Assembly: GCA_003164275.1 (NCBI GenBank)
Contig: PLSY01000253.1
Coordinates: 22,981 to 64,926, forward strand
Origin: Acidimicrobiaceae bacterium
GTDB taxonomy: Bacteria > Actinomycetota > Acidimicrobiia > Acidimicrobiales > RAAP-2
Length of the DNA stretch: 41,946 nucleotides
Direction of reading: 5' to 3'
The position numbers were made by a program, and so were the translations under genes. Under the pieces are notes generated by a model. The model was given only the letters and a program-made list of their open reading frames with translations, was not told the DNA's origin and searched no databases. Positions within the stretch are counted from its first letter, which is position 1; every line of letters starts with the position of its first letter. Below, piece after piece: positions 1-8,163 of this stretch.

Positions 1-241
1 GATAGCCGCCACCTTGGGCCGTCGGCGCCTTCTCCCAAGTGCTGGCCCAAGAGATTGCCCCCTCGGCGTGAACGTGGCGGCAGCGTTCGAGTCGTCTCTC
101 GCTGCCGCTGACGTCAAATGGCGGGACTTGAGCTTGTCGCCAACGGCGAGGCCTCGTCCGAGGAGCTCAATCCGATTTCGGGCATCGGCACGACCGACTG
201 GCAAACGAGCGGTTGCCGTTGGGCGATGGCGCGGGGCGGCT
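1..241. other. Left edge, no supported gene
   Basis: Downstream of the aldo/keto reductase stop. Short open frames exist on the plus strand, but none has a recognisable motif or a start signal. A gene that continues beyond the left edge cannot be excluded. Confidence 0.4.
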
Positions 242-1270
242 CTAGCGACCGCGTCGCCGGAGCCTGGCGATTCGCAGCGCTGACGGCTTCCATCCGGCAT
301 CTTCGGGGTTGAGGTCGGTGCCCGGCGGCACGATCTCGTCGATGCGATCGAGGACCTCGGTCTCCAGCCTGACCTCGGGCGCCGAGAGCTGCGACTCGAG
401 CTGATCCATGGTCCTTGGTCCGATGATGGCCGCACTGACCGCAGGGTGCTCGAGCACGAAGGCCAACGCCAGCTCGATCATTGTGATGCCGGCCTCGGCC
501 GCCAGGGCAGCCAGCTCGGTGACGACCTCGAGCTTCTGCTGGTTGGCCGGGAGGGCCAGGTCATAGCGGCCGGGGACCCGTTGGGCCCGCCGGCTCGTGT
601 TGTCCTTCCCCTCGCCGAACCGGCCGGACAGCCATCCCCCGGCTAGGGGGCTCCATGGGATCACTCCCATGCCGTAGGCCTGGGCCACAGGCAGGACATC
701 GGCCTCGATGCCTCGCACGAGGATGGAATACGGCGGCTGCTCGGTCACGAAGCGTTCCCGGCACCGACGCTCGGCCACCCATTGGGCCTCGACGATCTTC
801 TCCGCCGGGAACGTCGAGCTACCGAACGCCCGGATCTTGCCGGCGTGGACCAGGTCACTCAGAGCACCGAGGGTCTGGTCGACGTCGACGGACTCATCGG
901 GTCGGTGGACCTGGTAGAGATCGAGGTAGTCGGTGCCGAGTCGGCGAAGGCTGTTCTCGCACTCGGCGATGATCCAGCGGCGAGAATTGCCCTGAGCGTT
1001 CGGGTCATCGCCCATGGGCATGTGCACCTTGGTGGCGAGCACAATCCGTGAGCGGTCGACGGTGGCCAGGGCCTTGCCCACAATGGTCTCCGACTCGCCC
1101 CCCGAGTACACATCGGCCGTGTCGATGAAGTTGATTCCCGCGTCGAGAGCGTGATGGATGATGCGGACAGAGTCGTCATGGTCGGGGTTTCCCCACTCCC
1201 CGAACATCATTGCGCCGAGGCACAAGGGGCTGACTTTGATTCCGGTGGTTCCAAGTGAGCGGTAGTCCAT
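242..1270 (-). CDS. Aldo/keto reductase
   Basis: Predicted NAD(P)H-dependent oxidoreductase of the aldo/keto reductase superfamily, 342 residues, the usual length for a single (beta/alpha)8 barrel. The N-terminus has the family opening YRSLGTTGIKVSPL. The catalytic tetrad is visible: Asp in NFIDTAD, Tyr in VYSGGESE five residues later, Lys in LATKVHM, and His in LYQVHRPD. The C-terminal IIGPRTMDQL is the cofactor 2'-phosphate/adenine-binding segment. I chose ATG 1270 rather than TTG 1276 because a TAGGGT box ends six bases before it, as for many genes here. The physiological substrate cannot be read from the sequence; the closest type is the general YajO/YhdN-like group acting on aldehydes and ketones. 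Confidence 0.93.
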   Translation of the reverse strand: MDYRSLGTTGIKVSPLCLGAMMFGEWGNPDHDDSVRIIHHALDAGINFIDTADVYSGGESETIVGKALATVDRSRIVLATKVHMPMGDDPNAQGNSRRWIIAECENSLRRLGTDYLDLYQVHRPDESVDVDQTLGALSDLVHAGKIRAFGSSTFPAEKIVEAQWVAERRCRERFVTEQPPYSILVRGIEADVLPVAQAYGMGVIPWSPLAGGWLSGRFGEGKDNTSRRAQRVPGRYDLALPANQQKLEVVTELAALAAEAGITMIELALAFVLEHPAVSAAIIGPRTMDQLESQLSAPEVRLETEVLDRIDEIVPPGTDLNPEDAGWKPSALRIARLRRRGR

Positions 1271-1276
1271 GTTCAA

Positions 1277-1282
1277 ACCCTA
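1277..1282 (-). promoter_or_regulatory. -10 box TAGGGT, leaderless start for aldo/keto reductase
   Basis: TAGGGT (TANNNT) on the minus strand, then six bases, then ATG. This predicts transcription starting at or next to the A of ATG. I see no good -35 box. Confidence 0.45.
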
Positions 1283-1326
1283 GGTGGACCGGGCGCAGCA
1301 TCGGCGCGTGTCCGGGGGCACGGCGG

Positions 1327-2322
1327 CTACTCGAAGAGTGGGTGGCGAAGTCCGAGTTGGACGAGCGATCGCCCTGGCTCTCGAGGCTCAACCGCCTCGG
1401 GACGGGCGCCGTCGACCTTGAACACATAGATGTTCCAAAAGGGCGCCAACCCGCCGGGGGCGATGTCGGAGTACAGGCGACGCTCGACATCGAGGCAGCG
1501 GCTGAAACCGACGGCCTTGAACTGGTCGGTCCACCACTGGAACGACGCGATGCTCAGATGGCCCTCGACCGGCATTCCCGCCGAGTCAATGGCCAAGTCG
1601 GCATACGGCACCGGACCGAGAAAGTCGGGTCCGAGGCTCCTGTAGTGCCCGACTCGGTCGGGCAGCACTTTGCCCTCGAAGTGGCCGTTCGGTCCGCTTT
1701 CGTTGCGGCCGAACGAGGGGATGGTGGCATAGAGATAGCCGTTGCACACTCGATGCAGCTCGGCCAGCGCCACCTTCACCCTCTCGGGGGGAAGATGCTC
1801 CAAGATCTCGAGCGCGGTGACCAGGGCAAAGGAATTGTCGTTCCATGGGAGTCCGGCGAACAGGTTGCCCACCCGTATGTGCCCGGCCGCGCCTGGACTG
1901 GCATGGTCGATGGCATATTCACTGACGTCGCAGCCCTGCGCGTCGATCCCCTGCTCACGGAGGACCTCCACTAGAAAGCCGGTGGCACAGCCCACATCGA
2001 GCGCGGTGTCCACTTGAAAGTTCCGCCATAACATCCAGCCGGCGATGTCGGCATTCGAGGCGATCCTGTCGTAGCGGGCATAGCCTGAGCGCCCGGCCCG
2101 GTCCCCCGAGGCGTCACGACCCTCCCCGAAGTAACTCCCCTGGTAGGTGTCGATGATGCCCGCCTCACGTGCCTCGGCCAGTGCTAGCCCCCGCTCGGAG
2201 GCAGCCGACAGCTCACTGCCGATGACGGCCATGGTCCGACGTGAGACCGCACTGGCACCGGCCACCCGCACAGCCAGTCGGCGTGCCAACTCGGCGGCCG
2301 GCTTCCATCGGGGGGCGGGCAT
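1327..2322 (-). CDS. Class I SAM-dependent methyltransferase
   Basis: Predicted S-adenosylmethionine-dependent methyltransferase, 331 residues. Motif I (SAM-binding) is ALDVGCATGFLVEVL near residue 108. An acidic position follows in QGCDVSEYAI, and the motif IV-like region is FALVTALEILEHL. This is the Methyltransf_11/23 pattern. The roughly 95-residue N-terminal extension, rich in Ala/Arg and then DTYQGSYFGEGRD, is not part of the core fold and may select the substrate. The C-terminal segment (SIASFQWWTDQFKAVGF) resembles small-molecule or glycan-modifying methyltransferases. It lies 85 bases from the next gene upstream and has its own TAACCT box six bases before ATG. The acceptor is unknown. 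Confidence 0.85.
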   Translation of the reverse strand: MPAPRWKPAAELARRLAVRVAGASAVSRRTMAVIGSELSAASERGLALAEAREAGIIDTYQGSYFGEGRDASGDRAGRSGYARYDRIASNADIAGWMLWRNFQVDTALDVGCATGFLVEVLREQGIDAQGCDVSEYAIDHASPGAAGHIRVGNLFAGLPWNDNSFALVTALEILEHLPPERVKVALAELHRVCNGYLYATIPSFGRNESGPNGHFEGKVLPDRVGHYRSLGPDFLGPVPYADLAIDSAGMPVEGHLSIASFQWWTDQFKAVGFSRCLDVERRLYSDIAPGGLAPFWNIYVFKVDGARPEAVEPREPGRSLVQLGLRHPLFE

Positions 2323-2328
2323 GTCGTG

Positions 2329-2334
2329 AGGTTA
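2329..2334 (-). promoter_or_regulatory. -10 box TAACCT, leaderless start for methyltransferase
   Basis: Minus-strand TAACCT, six bases (CACGAC), then ATG. It fits the leaderless pattern seen across the window. Confidence 0.45.
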
Positions 2335-2406
2335 GCGGTCACCGGCTGAGGGATGGGGCCACCCACCTAGCCGCGACTCGGTCTCTGGAGAACCCGAACG
2401 GGTGGG

Positions 2407-2658
2407 CTACTGCTGGTCTTCTGGGATGGCATCCCACCACTGGCACCACCACTCGGCACCGACGATGATGCGCAGCTTCGGGTGCCAGCAATAGGCCAGG
2501 TCTGCATAAGGCTCGAGGTAGTACCGGCAGTTCTCACACTTCTCGTTGCCAGAGGGGTGACCTATGAGGACGGCGTTCGAAGCGAGATGACGTAGTTCTA
2601 TCGACAGCGTCTCGTCGATTTCCTTAGGTTCTGGTTCGGGGATTACGTAGTCGGACAT
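2407..2658 (-). CDS. HiPIP-like four-cysteine mini-protein
   Basis: An 83-residue acidic protein with four cysteines at residues 41, 44, 57 and 72 (CxxC-x12-C-x14-C), followed by aromatic residues (EWWCQWW). Classical high-potential iron-sulfur proteins use CxxC-x14-16-C-x13-C with an aromatic-rich C-terminus to hold one [4Fe-4S] cluster, so this looks like a minimal HiPIP-like domain. A zinc knuckle is the alternative. There is no signal peptide, whereas classical HiPIPs are usually exported, so a cytoplasmic role is implied. A TAGATT box lies six bases upstream of ATG, supporting both the start and the reality of the gene. Cluster type and redox partner are inference. Confidence 0.6.
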   Translation of the reverse strand: MSDYVIPEPEPKEIDETLSIELRHLASNAVLIGHPSGNEKCENCRYYLEPYADLAYCWHPKLRIIVGAEWWCQWWDAIPEDQQ

Positions 2659-2664
2659 GCGGAC

Positions 2665-2692
2665 AATCTATGTTCCCGACCGGCGCGGTCTA
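2665..2692 (-). promoter_or_regulatory. Promoter of HiPIP-like gene (TAGATT -10)
   Basis: Minus-strand -10 TAGATT (2665-2670), six bases before ATG 2658. A TAGACC at 2687-2692 matches TTGACA at 4 of 6 positions with a 16-base spacer. It predicts a leaderless mRNA. Confidence 0.5.
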
Positions 2693-3019
2693 AACCTTTG
2701 CTCTGCCCGGCCCGATAAGCGCTAGTCGCCGGCCCTCACGGGTCCGAGAGCCAGGCCCGAACCGGTGGGTGTTTGGGTAGTTCGACTCCAACCCGTCGAG
2801 GGGGGCTGGGCGCCATGAGCAGGTGAGGGTCGAGAACTCCGGCGACGGCATCCTCGCCATCGCCATCGCCATTACCCTGCTGACTCTCACCGTTGCTTGC
2901 CCTGAGGCGCCACACTGGGCGATCACGATGCTTTGGACCCCATCTCCCAATGGATCGAGCAGAGCGGTTGACGCAGATCGGCCGTTAGCGGAGAGCCGCG
3001 AATCCATGACTCTTGGCCG
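2693..3019. other. Gene-free stretch
   Basis: Between the HiPIP-like gene promoter and the end of the DUF2277 gene. Open frames on both strands lack motifs and promoter boxes. A tRNA T-arm-like GTTCGACTC at about 2779 has no matching acceptor or anticodon arm. I see nothing else. Confidence 0.4.
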
Positions 3020-3268
3020 TCAGGCCGTCAGTTTCCTGCGCAGCGGCGGGACAGTGGTCGGGGGCTGTCGCCGAGGCGGGAGCTCGGACAAGAGGTCGGT
3101 CGTCGCCTCAGTGATGCGCCGGACCGCCGCCTCGAAGGCACTCTCGGTGGTGGGCGAGGTGGATTGGACCCCCGAGACCTTTCGCACGTACTGGCGAGCA
3201 GCCGACTCGATCTCCTCGGCCGTGGCTTTCGGTTCCAGACCCCTCAGGGTGGTGATGTTTCTGCACAT
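3020..3268 (-). CDS. DUF2277 family protein
   Basis: An 82-residue protein beginning MCRNITTLRGLEPKAT and continuing AARQYVRKVSG, the hallmark of DUF2277, a small family common in actinobacteria and proteobacteria. The N-terminal MCRNI and the short helical AAxQYVRKVSG core are intact. The C-terminus is a Pro/Arg-rich tail (ELPPRRQPPTTVPPLRRK). The family has no established function. ATG 3268 is preceded by TAGCCT with a six-base gap, supporting a leaderless start. It is not obviously in an operon. Confidence 0.9.
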   Translation of the reverse strand: MCRNITTLRGLEPKATAEEIESAARQYVRKVSGVQSTSPTTESAFEAAVRRITEATTDLLSELPPRRQPPTTVPPLRRKLTA

Positions 3269-3274
3269 AGGAGA

Positions 3275-3280
3275 AGGCTA
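3275..3280 (-). promoter_or_regulatory. -10 box TAGCCT, leaderless start for DUF2277
   Basis: Minus-strand TAGCCT, six bases (TCTCCT), then ATG 3268. Confidence 0.45.
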
Positions 3281-3603
3281 CGCCTCGACCACCGAATTGC
3301 GAGATGAGTGGTCCGGTCAGGGCCCTTGGCGGGTCAAGTCCGGCTTTCATCATTCAAGCCAAGAGGTCAGCTGGCATGGCCGCGCAGCACAGTTTGGCCT
3401 TCCCTACCGTGGGTACAACGGAGAGGCCACTTCCTGCCAACGAGACCACCGTTGCTTCAGTTCTGCAGGCTCGCAAACGCCACAACTACCGGGTGTGTGC
3501 GCACTCAGGGCATTGCGAACACGACGACACCTTGTTCGTGCCGTCAACTAGGGGATGGCTCCGAACGCGAGACAGCCGCCACACCGAGGATGCGAATCAA
3601 CCC
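3281..3603. other. Gene-free stretch
   Basis: Between the divergent DUF2277 and zinc-ribbon genes. The frame of the zinc-ribbon gene stays open upstream to about 3304, but the translated sequence has no motif and low coding character, so I do not extend the gene into it. Confidence 0.35.
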
Positions 3604-3756
3604 ATGGCCCGACCCCCACGATGCCCCCGATGCGACGATCCCCTGGTCGACGAGTACACCCACTACAACTGTCCCCCCGGCACCACGGAGTCCAGCCATC
3701 GCCATTGGGTGTGCTCCCATTGTGACAACGAGTGGATCGAGGATCTGGCCAGCTAG
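3604..3756 (+). CDS. Small zinc-ribbon-like protein
   Basis: A 50-residue protein with two CxxC knuckles, CPRC at residues 7-10 and CSHC at 37-40, plus Cys23 and His between them (HRHWVCSHC). This is the layout of a zinc ribbon that binds nucleic acid or protein. It ends NEWIEDLAS. The open frame continues upstream, so ATG 3604 is chosen because the recognisable sequence starts here; no clear Shine-Dalgarno or leaderless -10 precedes it. The partner is unknown, and the gene could be a fragment of a longer frame. It converges on the GH15 gene. Confidence 0.5.
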   Translation: MARPPRCPRCDDPLVDEYTHYNCPPGTTESSHRHWVCSHCDNEWIEDLAS

Positions 3757-3775
3757 CCCCCCCCGTGCCACCTGG

Positions 3776-3814
3776 CGCTCGACGCGCTCGACTCGCTCGA
3801 CTCGCTCCGCCTCC
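3776..3814. repeat. CTCGA-rich short tandem repeat
   Basis: Repeated GCTCGACTC-like units (CGCTCGACGCGCTCGACTCG and onward) between two convergent genes. It is probably simple-sequence slippage; no gene uses it. Confidence 0.4.
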
Positions 3815-3870
3815 TCGACATCGACGACCCAACAGAGAACCAAGTAGCGACAAGGCTCTTTGTGAGACGG

Positions 3871-5811
3871 TCACTCCTCTCGGAGTATCCGGTCGAGGGT
3901 CGTCGCCGCGCTGATCAGGGCCAGGTGAGTGAGCGCCTGGGGAAAGTTTCCCAATGCTTCCCCCGCCGGCCCTATCTGCTCACTGAACAGTCCGACCTTA
4001 TTGGCATAGGTGAGCACCTTCTCGAAGGCGATCCTTGCCTCGTGGATCCGCCCAGCGCGAGCCAGATTCTCGACGTACCAGAACGTGCAAACCGTGAAGG
4101 TGGCCTCGGGTCCGCTCACCCCGTCCAAGCTTGCTCTGCGGCCGTCATGGGCGCCGTCACGATAGCGATGCAAGAGTGAGTCGGTCGACAACTGCTCGGA
4201 CACCTGCTCGAGGGTGGAGAGGACCCTGGGATCGCGGCCAGCGGCAAAGCGAAGCATGGGGATGAGCAGCACCGATGCATCGAGGTCATCGGACCCTTCC
4301 CGCTGGACGTAGGACCCGATCTTCTCGTCCCAGCCCTGCTCCTGCACCCAGGTGTAGGCGGCATCAGCTTCTGCTCTCCACCGGTCGTGGTCTCCTGGAA
4401 GTCCGCGACGGCGAGCGAGGCGACCAGCCCGTTCGAAGGCCACCCACACCAAGAGTTTGCTGGAGACGAACTGCTGGCGAGGGCCCCGAAACTCCCACAT
4501 CCCAGAGTCGGGCTCACGCCAATGGTCGGAGAGCCAGTCGAGTTGTTTTCCGAGCGCCTGCCACAGATCCCACGAGATGGCCTGGACGCGGTCGAACAGG
4601 TAGAGGCCGTCCATCACCTCCCCGAGTACATCCAACTGAACCTGATCGTAAGCGGCGTTGCCGACCCTGACGGGCTGACTGTCGGCATAGCCGCGCAGGT
4701 GCCCAAGCTCCTCTTCGGCCGGCGGCCGTTGCCCGTTCAGTCGGTACACCGGGCGCAGTCCGGAACCGTCCAGAATCTCGATGCACCGCTCTGAGAGCCA
4801 GTCGGCGAAACGAGCAGCCTCGTCGACCAGGCCGATGCGCATGAAGGCGAACACGACGAAGGCGGCGTCCCGCAGCCATACGTAGCGATAGTCCCAGTTC
4901 CTCTTAGCCCCGGGCCACTCGGGCAGCCCGAAAGTCGGTGCAGCCACGATCCCACCGGTCGGCTCATGTTGGAGCAACTTGAGGCACAGCGCACTTCGGC
5001 GCACCGGTTCTGACCATCGTCCCTTGTAGGTGCTCCCGTCAATCCCACGGTGCCAGAAGTGCTCAGTCGCTGTCGTCCACTGGTCGATCAGCGCCAAGAC
5101 ATCCGCCTCGGTATCGCCATCGGTCTTGCCGGTGTCGACCCCCGTGTCGGTCACTCCCGTCGATTCTCCAGACCAGCACAGGACGAACGAGATGCTTTCC
5201 CCAGCCTCAAGGGCGACCTGAGTGGCCGACTCGGGACCCCGGTCCCGGGGGCAGAGCTCGAGGTCATGGGAGCAGTGCAGCTCCATTCCCCCGGCTCGAC
5301 CGGCTTGGAAAGTGACGCATCGGCTGTTGTCGGACAACGATGCCTCATGTCCTGCGCGGGCGTAGTCGAAGCCCGGCCAACAGGTCACCCTCACTGTCCG
5401 AGGGCCGTGCAGCGCAGTGATCGTGCGGACGAACACACCCTCGCGGCCCTCGGCCAGATGGATCGGGAGCATGAAGTCTCGAATCTCGGTGATCGCGCCA
5501 TCGACCTGCAGCCTGGTGATCAAGATGTTGGTGTCCGAGAGGTAGTTCTGGTTACGTCGAATCTCCGCGCCATCGGGTATGTCGACGAGCTGGACGGCAA
5601 AGTGTCCGCCGACCTCGGCGTCCAAGGCGGCAGCAAAGACACTCGGGGAGTCGGCATCGGGAAGGCACATCGATGCCACCGTTCCGTCATTGGCGACAAG
5701 TGCGGTGGTCCGGAGATCGCCTACCAATCCGTGCTCGTCGATCATCGGCATACCGGCAACGGGGCGAGTGCTGGCCTGCTCGGGGGATGGGCTGTTTCTA
5801 CGTAGTCTCAA
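3871..5811 (-). CDS. Glycoside hydrolase family 15 (glucoamylase/trehalase-like)
   Basis: Predicted exo-acting alpha-glucosidase of family GH15, 646 residues, with the N-terminal beta-sandwich and C-terminal (alpha/alpha)6 barrel layout of bacterial and mycobacterial glucoamylase/trehalase proteins. It begins IDEHGLVGDLRTTALVANDG. The barrel has AKRNWDYRYVWLRDAAF, then GMWEFRGPRQQFVSSKLL with the general acid Glu, then GPEATFTVCTFWYVENLA with the catalytic base Glu. There is no signal peptide, so it probably acts on cytoplasmic glycogen, maltodextrin or trehalose. The TTG start overlaps the stop of the upstream reductase (TTGA), suggesting translational coupling; ATG 5751 is an alternative. 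Substrate choice between trehalose and glucans cannot be decided from sequence alone. Confidence 0.9.
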   Translation of the reverse strand: MRLRRNSPSPEQASTRPVAGMPMIDEHGLVGDLRTTALVANDGTVASMCLPDADSPSVFAAALDAEVGGHFAVQLVDIPDGAEIRRNQNYLSDTNILITRLQVDGAITEIRDFMLPIHLAEGREGVFVRTITALHGPRTVRVTCWPGFDYARAGHEASLSDNSRCVTFQAGRAGGMELHCSHDLELCPRDRGPESATQVALEAGESISFVLCWSGESTGVTDTGVDTGKTDGDTEADVLALIDQWTTATEHFWHRGIDGSTYKGRWSEPVRRSALCLKLLQHEPTGGIVAAPTFGLPEWPGAKRNWDYRYVWLRDAAFVVFAFMRIGLVDEAARFADWLSERCIEILDGSGLRPVYRLNGQRPPAEEELGHLRGYADSQPVRVGNAAYDQVQLDVLGEVMDGLYLFDRVQAISWDLWQALGKQLDWLSDHWREPDSGMWEFRGPRQQFVSSKLLVWVAFERAGRLARRRGLPGDHDRWRAEADAAYTWVQEQGWDEKIGSYVQREGSDDLDASVLLIPMLRFAAGRDPRVLSTLEQVSEQLSTDSLLHRYRDGAHDGRRASLDGVSGPEATFTVCTFWYVENLARAGRIHEARIAFEKVLTYANKVGLFSEQIGPAGEALGNFPQALTHLALISAATTLDRILREE

Positions 5812-6815
5812 AACCCCGACACCACGAGCTTGCCGCGAGTGTGGCCTCCCTCGACCATCTCATGGACCTCACGCAAGGTAGAGGCCGTAAACGGCGTGAA
5901 CTCCTTCGTCATGGTGGAGCGCACCGCGCCTTCATCGACCAACTTCGCCACGCGATCGAGCAGTGCGTGTTGAGCCACCATGTCCGCGGTCTGAAACAGC
6001 GGGCGGGTGAACATGAGCTCCCAGTGCCAGGTGACGCTCTTGGCCTTGAGAGGCATCAGGTCCAGGCCTTCCGGATCGTCAATAGCGACAATCCGTCCGA
6101 AGGGCACCAAAAGCTCGGCAAAGGCCTCCACGTTTCCGGCCGAGTGCGTCGAAAAGATGCAGTCCACGCCACCAGGTGCCACTTCTTTGACCGCCTCTAC
6201 GAGATCTTGGTGCTCAACGATTTGGTGCGCACCGAGGTCGCGGACCCACCGTTGCGACCTTGGGTCCGAAGCGGTCCCGACGATCGTCATGCCCGTAAGG
6301 GCGCGGGCGAGCTGCACCACCATGGAGCCTGCCCCACCCGCTGCCCCCACCACGAGAAGCGTTCCCGTACTCTCCGTCGTCAGGGCCAGACGGTCGAACA
6401 GTGATTCCCAGGCGACGATGGAGGTCAGCGGAAGGGCGGCTGCCTCGCTGAAGCTGAGAGACGCCGGCTTGTGCCCGACGATCCGCTCGTCGACGGCATG
6501 CAGCTCGGCATTTGTGCCGGAGCGGTCGATGGAGCCGGCGTAGTAGACCTCGTCCCCCACTCCGAACAAGGTGACGTCGGGGCCCACCGCCTCCACCGTC
6601 CCAGCCGCGTCCCAGCCCAGTACTCTCGCCTCCCCCTTTGGGTCGTGTCCTTGTCGCTGCTTGACGTCAACCGGGTTGACCGAAACGGCCCGGACTCTGA
6701 CCAAGAGGTCGTGCGGGGCCGGCTCGGGAGTCGGTACCTGCACATCCACCAAGCTGGCTGGGTCATCGATGGGCAGGCACGAGCGATACGCCACCGCGTG
6801 GACAAGTGTGCTCAT
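5808..6815 (-). CDS. Zinc-less MDR alcohol dehydrogenase / quinone oxidoreductase
   Basis: A medium-chain dehydrogenase/reductase of 335 residues. The GroES-like N-terminal domain has VRVRAVSVNPVDVKQRQG and VLGWDAAGTVEAVG. The Rossmann domain has LLVVGAAGGAGSMVVQLAR, the nucleotide-binding loop of the QOR/zeta-crystallin branch. The structural and catalytic zinc Cys residues are absent, as usual for this branch. The family reduces quinones or enones with NADPH. ATG 6815 is chosen over an upstream GTG/ATG option at 6845 because family members begin with MxxAxxYRxxLP. It lies 71 bases after formate dehydrogenase and overlaps GH15 by four bases, so it is probably co-transcribed with both. Confidence 0.9.
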   Translation of the reverse strand: MSTLVHAVAYRSCLPIDDPASLVDVQVPTPEPAPHDLLVRVRAVSVNPVDVKQRQGHDPKGEARVLGWDAAGTVEAVGPDVTLFGVGDEVYYAGSIDRSGTNAELHAVDERIVGHKPASLSFSEAAALPLTSIVAWESLFDRLALTTESTGTLLVVGAAGGAGSMVVQLARALTGMTIVGTASDPRSQRWVRDLGAHQIVEHQDLVEAVKEVAPGGVDCIFSTHSAGNVEAFAELLVPFGRIVAIDDPEGLDLMPLKAKSVTWHWELMFTRPLFQTADMVAQHALLDRVAKLVDEGAVRSTMTKEFTPFTASTLREVHEMVEGGHTRGKLVVSGF

Positions 6816-6886
6816 GCACCTGGCGATACCCGGATCCAGCGCCATCCATTCCCCAGCTCCCGCCGAGGGACCGGGAGGTTGGCGGG

Positions 6887-8056
6887 TCAGTCCGTCTTTT
6901 CGTTGGCGCTGTAGGAATGGGCGCCCGTTCCGGCGAGGTGGCCACCGTCGACGATGAGATATTCATCACGGATGGGCGTGCCCGCAAAGAATGACTCCAG
7001 GACCTCCCTGGTGCCGGCGGCGTAGCGGGCCTGTGCCGAGAGCGAGGTGCCCGAGATGTGCGGCGTCATTCCCTCGTGGGGCATGGACCTCCATGGGTGG
7101 TCGGCCGGTGCCGGCTGTGGGTACCAGACGTCGCCCGCGTAGCCGGCCAACTGACCGCTTTCCAGGGCCCGCACCACAGCGTCCCGGTCACAGATCTTCC
7201 CCCGTGCGGTGTTGACCAGATACGTGCCTCGCTTCATCAGCCCGAACATCTCGTCGTTGAACATGTGCTCGGTTTCGGGATGGAGCGGCGCGTTGATGGT
7301 GACGACGTCGCAGTGGGGAACCATCGAGGCGGCATCAGGGTGGTACGTAAGGTTCAGCTCACGTTCGACTTCCTCTGGAAGTCGGTGCCGATCGGTGTAG
7401 TGGAGATGGACGTCGAAGGGCTTCAACCGCCTGAGGACGGCAAGGCCGATGCGGCCGGCAGCAACGGATCCGACCACCATGCCTTCGAGGTCGTAGGAGC
7501 GCTCGACACAGTCGGCGATGTTCCAGCCGCCTTTGACCACCCAGTCGTGGGAAGGAAGGTAGTTCCTCACCAGCCCGAGGATCATCATGACCACGTGCTC
7601 TGAGACGCTGATGCTGTTGGAGTAGGTGATCTCGGCCACGGTGATTCCCCGGGCGATGGCCGCGTTCAGGTCGACGTGGTCCGAGCCGATGCCGGCCGTC
7701 AGCGCCAACTTGAGGTTGGGGGCTTTGGCGATGCGCTCAGCGGTCAGATAGGCGGGCCAAAAGGGCTGGGAGATGACCACGTCGGCGTCGACCAGTTCGC
7801 GCTCGAACTCGGAGTCCGGGCCCTCCTTGTCCGAGGTCACAACGAAGGTGTGCCCATTGGCCTCAAGGTACTGGCGAAGACCGAGCTCGCCTGAGACCGA
7901 CCCGAGGAGCTCGCCGGGGGTGAAGTCGATGGCACTCGGACTAGGAACCGTCTGACCGCCCGGATAGTGGTCAATGCTCGGGATCTCGTCCCGGGCATAC
8001 GAGGTCGGGAACCCGTCTACTGGATCCTCGTAAAGCACACACAACACCTTGGCCAT
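6887..8056 (-). CDS. fdh: NAD-dependent formate dehydrogenase
   Basis: D-2-hydroxyacid dehydrogenase-fold formate dehydrogenase, 389 residues, oxidising formate to CO2 with NAD+. Signature features of the metal-free Pseudomonas-type enzyme are all present: the long N-terminal arm (IDHYPGGQT), the substrate pocket TAGIGSDHVDLN, VAEITYSNSISVSEHVVMMIL with the catalytic Asn, the coenzyme loop VGSVAAGRIGLAVLRRL, LVNTARGKICDRDAV with the substrate-binding Arg, and GMTPHISGTSLSAQARYAAG with the Gln/His pair. The length is close to the roughly 400 of characterised enzymes. A Shine-Dalgarno AAGGA sits seven bases before ATG. It lies 107 bases downstream of the CoA-transferase pair, so it may remove formate released by that pathway or supply NADH. 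Confidence 0.95.
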   Translation of the reverse strand: MAKVLCVLYEDPVDGFPTSYARDEIPSIDHYPGGQTVPSPSAIDFTPGELLGSVSGELGLRQYLEANGHTFVVTSDKEGPDSEFERELVDADVVISQPFWPAYLTAERIAKAPNLKLALTAGIGSDHVDLNAAIARGITVAEITYSNSISVSEHVVMMILGLVRNYLPSHDWVVKGGWNIADCVERSYDLEGMVVGSVAAGRIGLAVLRRLKPFDVHLHYTDRHRLPEEVERELNLTYHPDAASMVPHCDVVTINAPLHPETEHMFNDEMFGLMKRGTYLVNTARGKICDRDAVVRALESGQLAGYAGDVWYPQPAPADHPWRSMPHEGMTPHISGTSLSAQARYAAGTREVLESFFAGTPIRDEYLIVDGGHLAGTGAHSYSANEKTD

Positions 8057-8163
8057 TGCTATTCCTTCCTAGTCACTTGCATCGTCAGAAATCATTCGCC
8101 GGGAGCGGGACGATCATGCTCGGCGCGCCCCCGAGCGTCGGAGAGCATCTTGTCACCCCTACG

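Noticed and set aside
1255..1974. Long plus-strand open frame over the methyltransferase
   Set aside because: Antisense shadow of a clear methyltransferase in high-GC DNA; no motif.
2770..2800. T-arm-like GTTCGACTC suggesting a tRNA
   Set aside because: No acceptor stem, D-arm or anticodon arm could be paired around it.
2823..3551. 242-residue plus-strand open frame
   Set aside because: No motif, overlaps the DUF2277 gene on the other strand, and no start signal.
3304..3603. Upstream extension of the zinc-ribbon gene
   Set aside because: The frame is open but the sequence lacks any recognisable domain or start signal.
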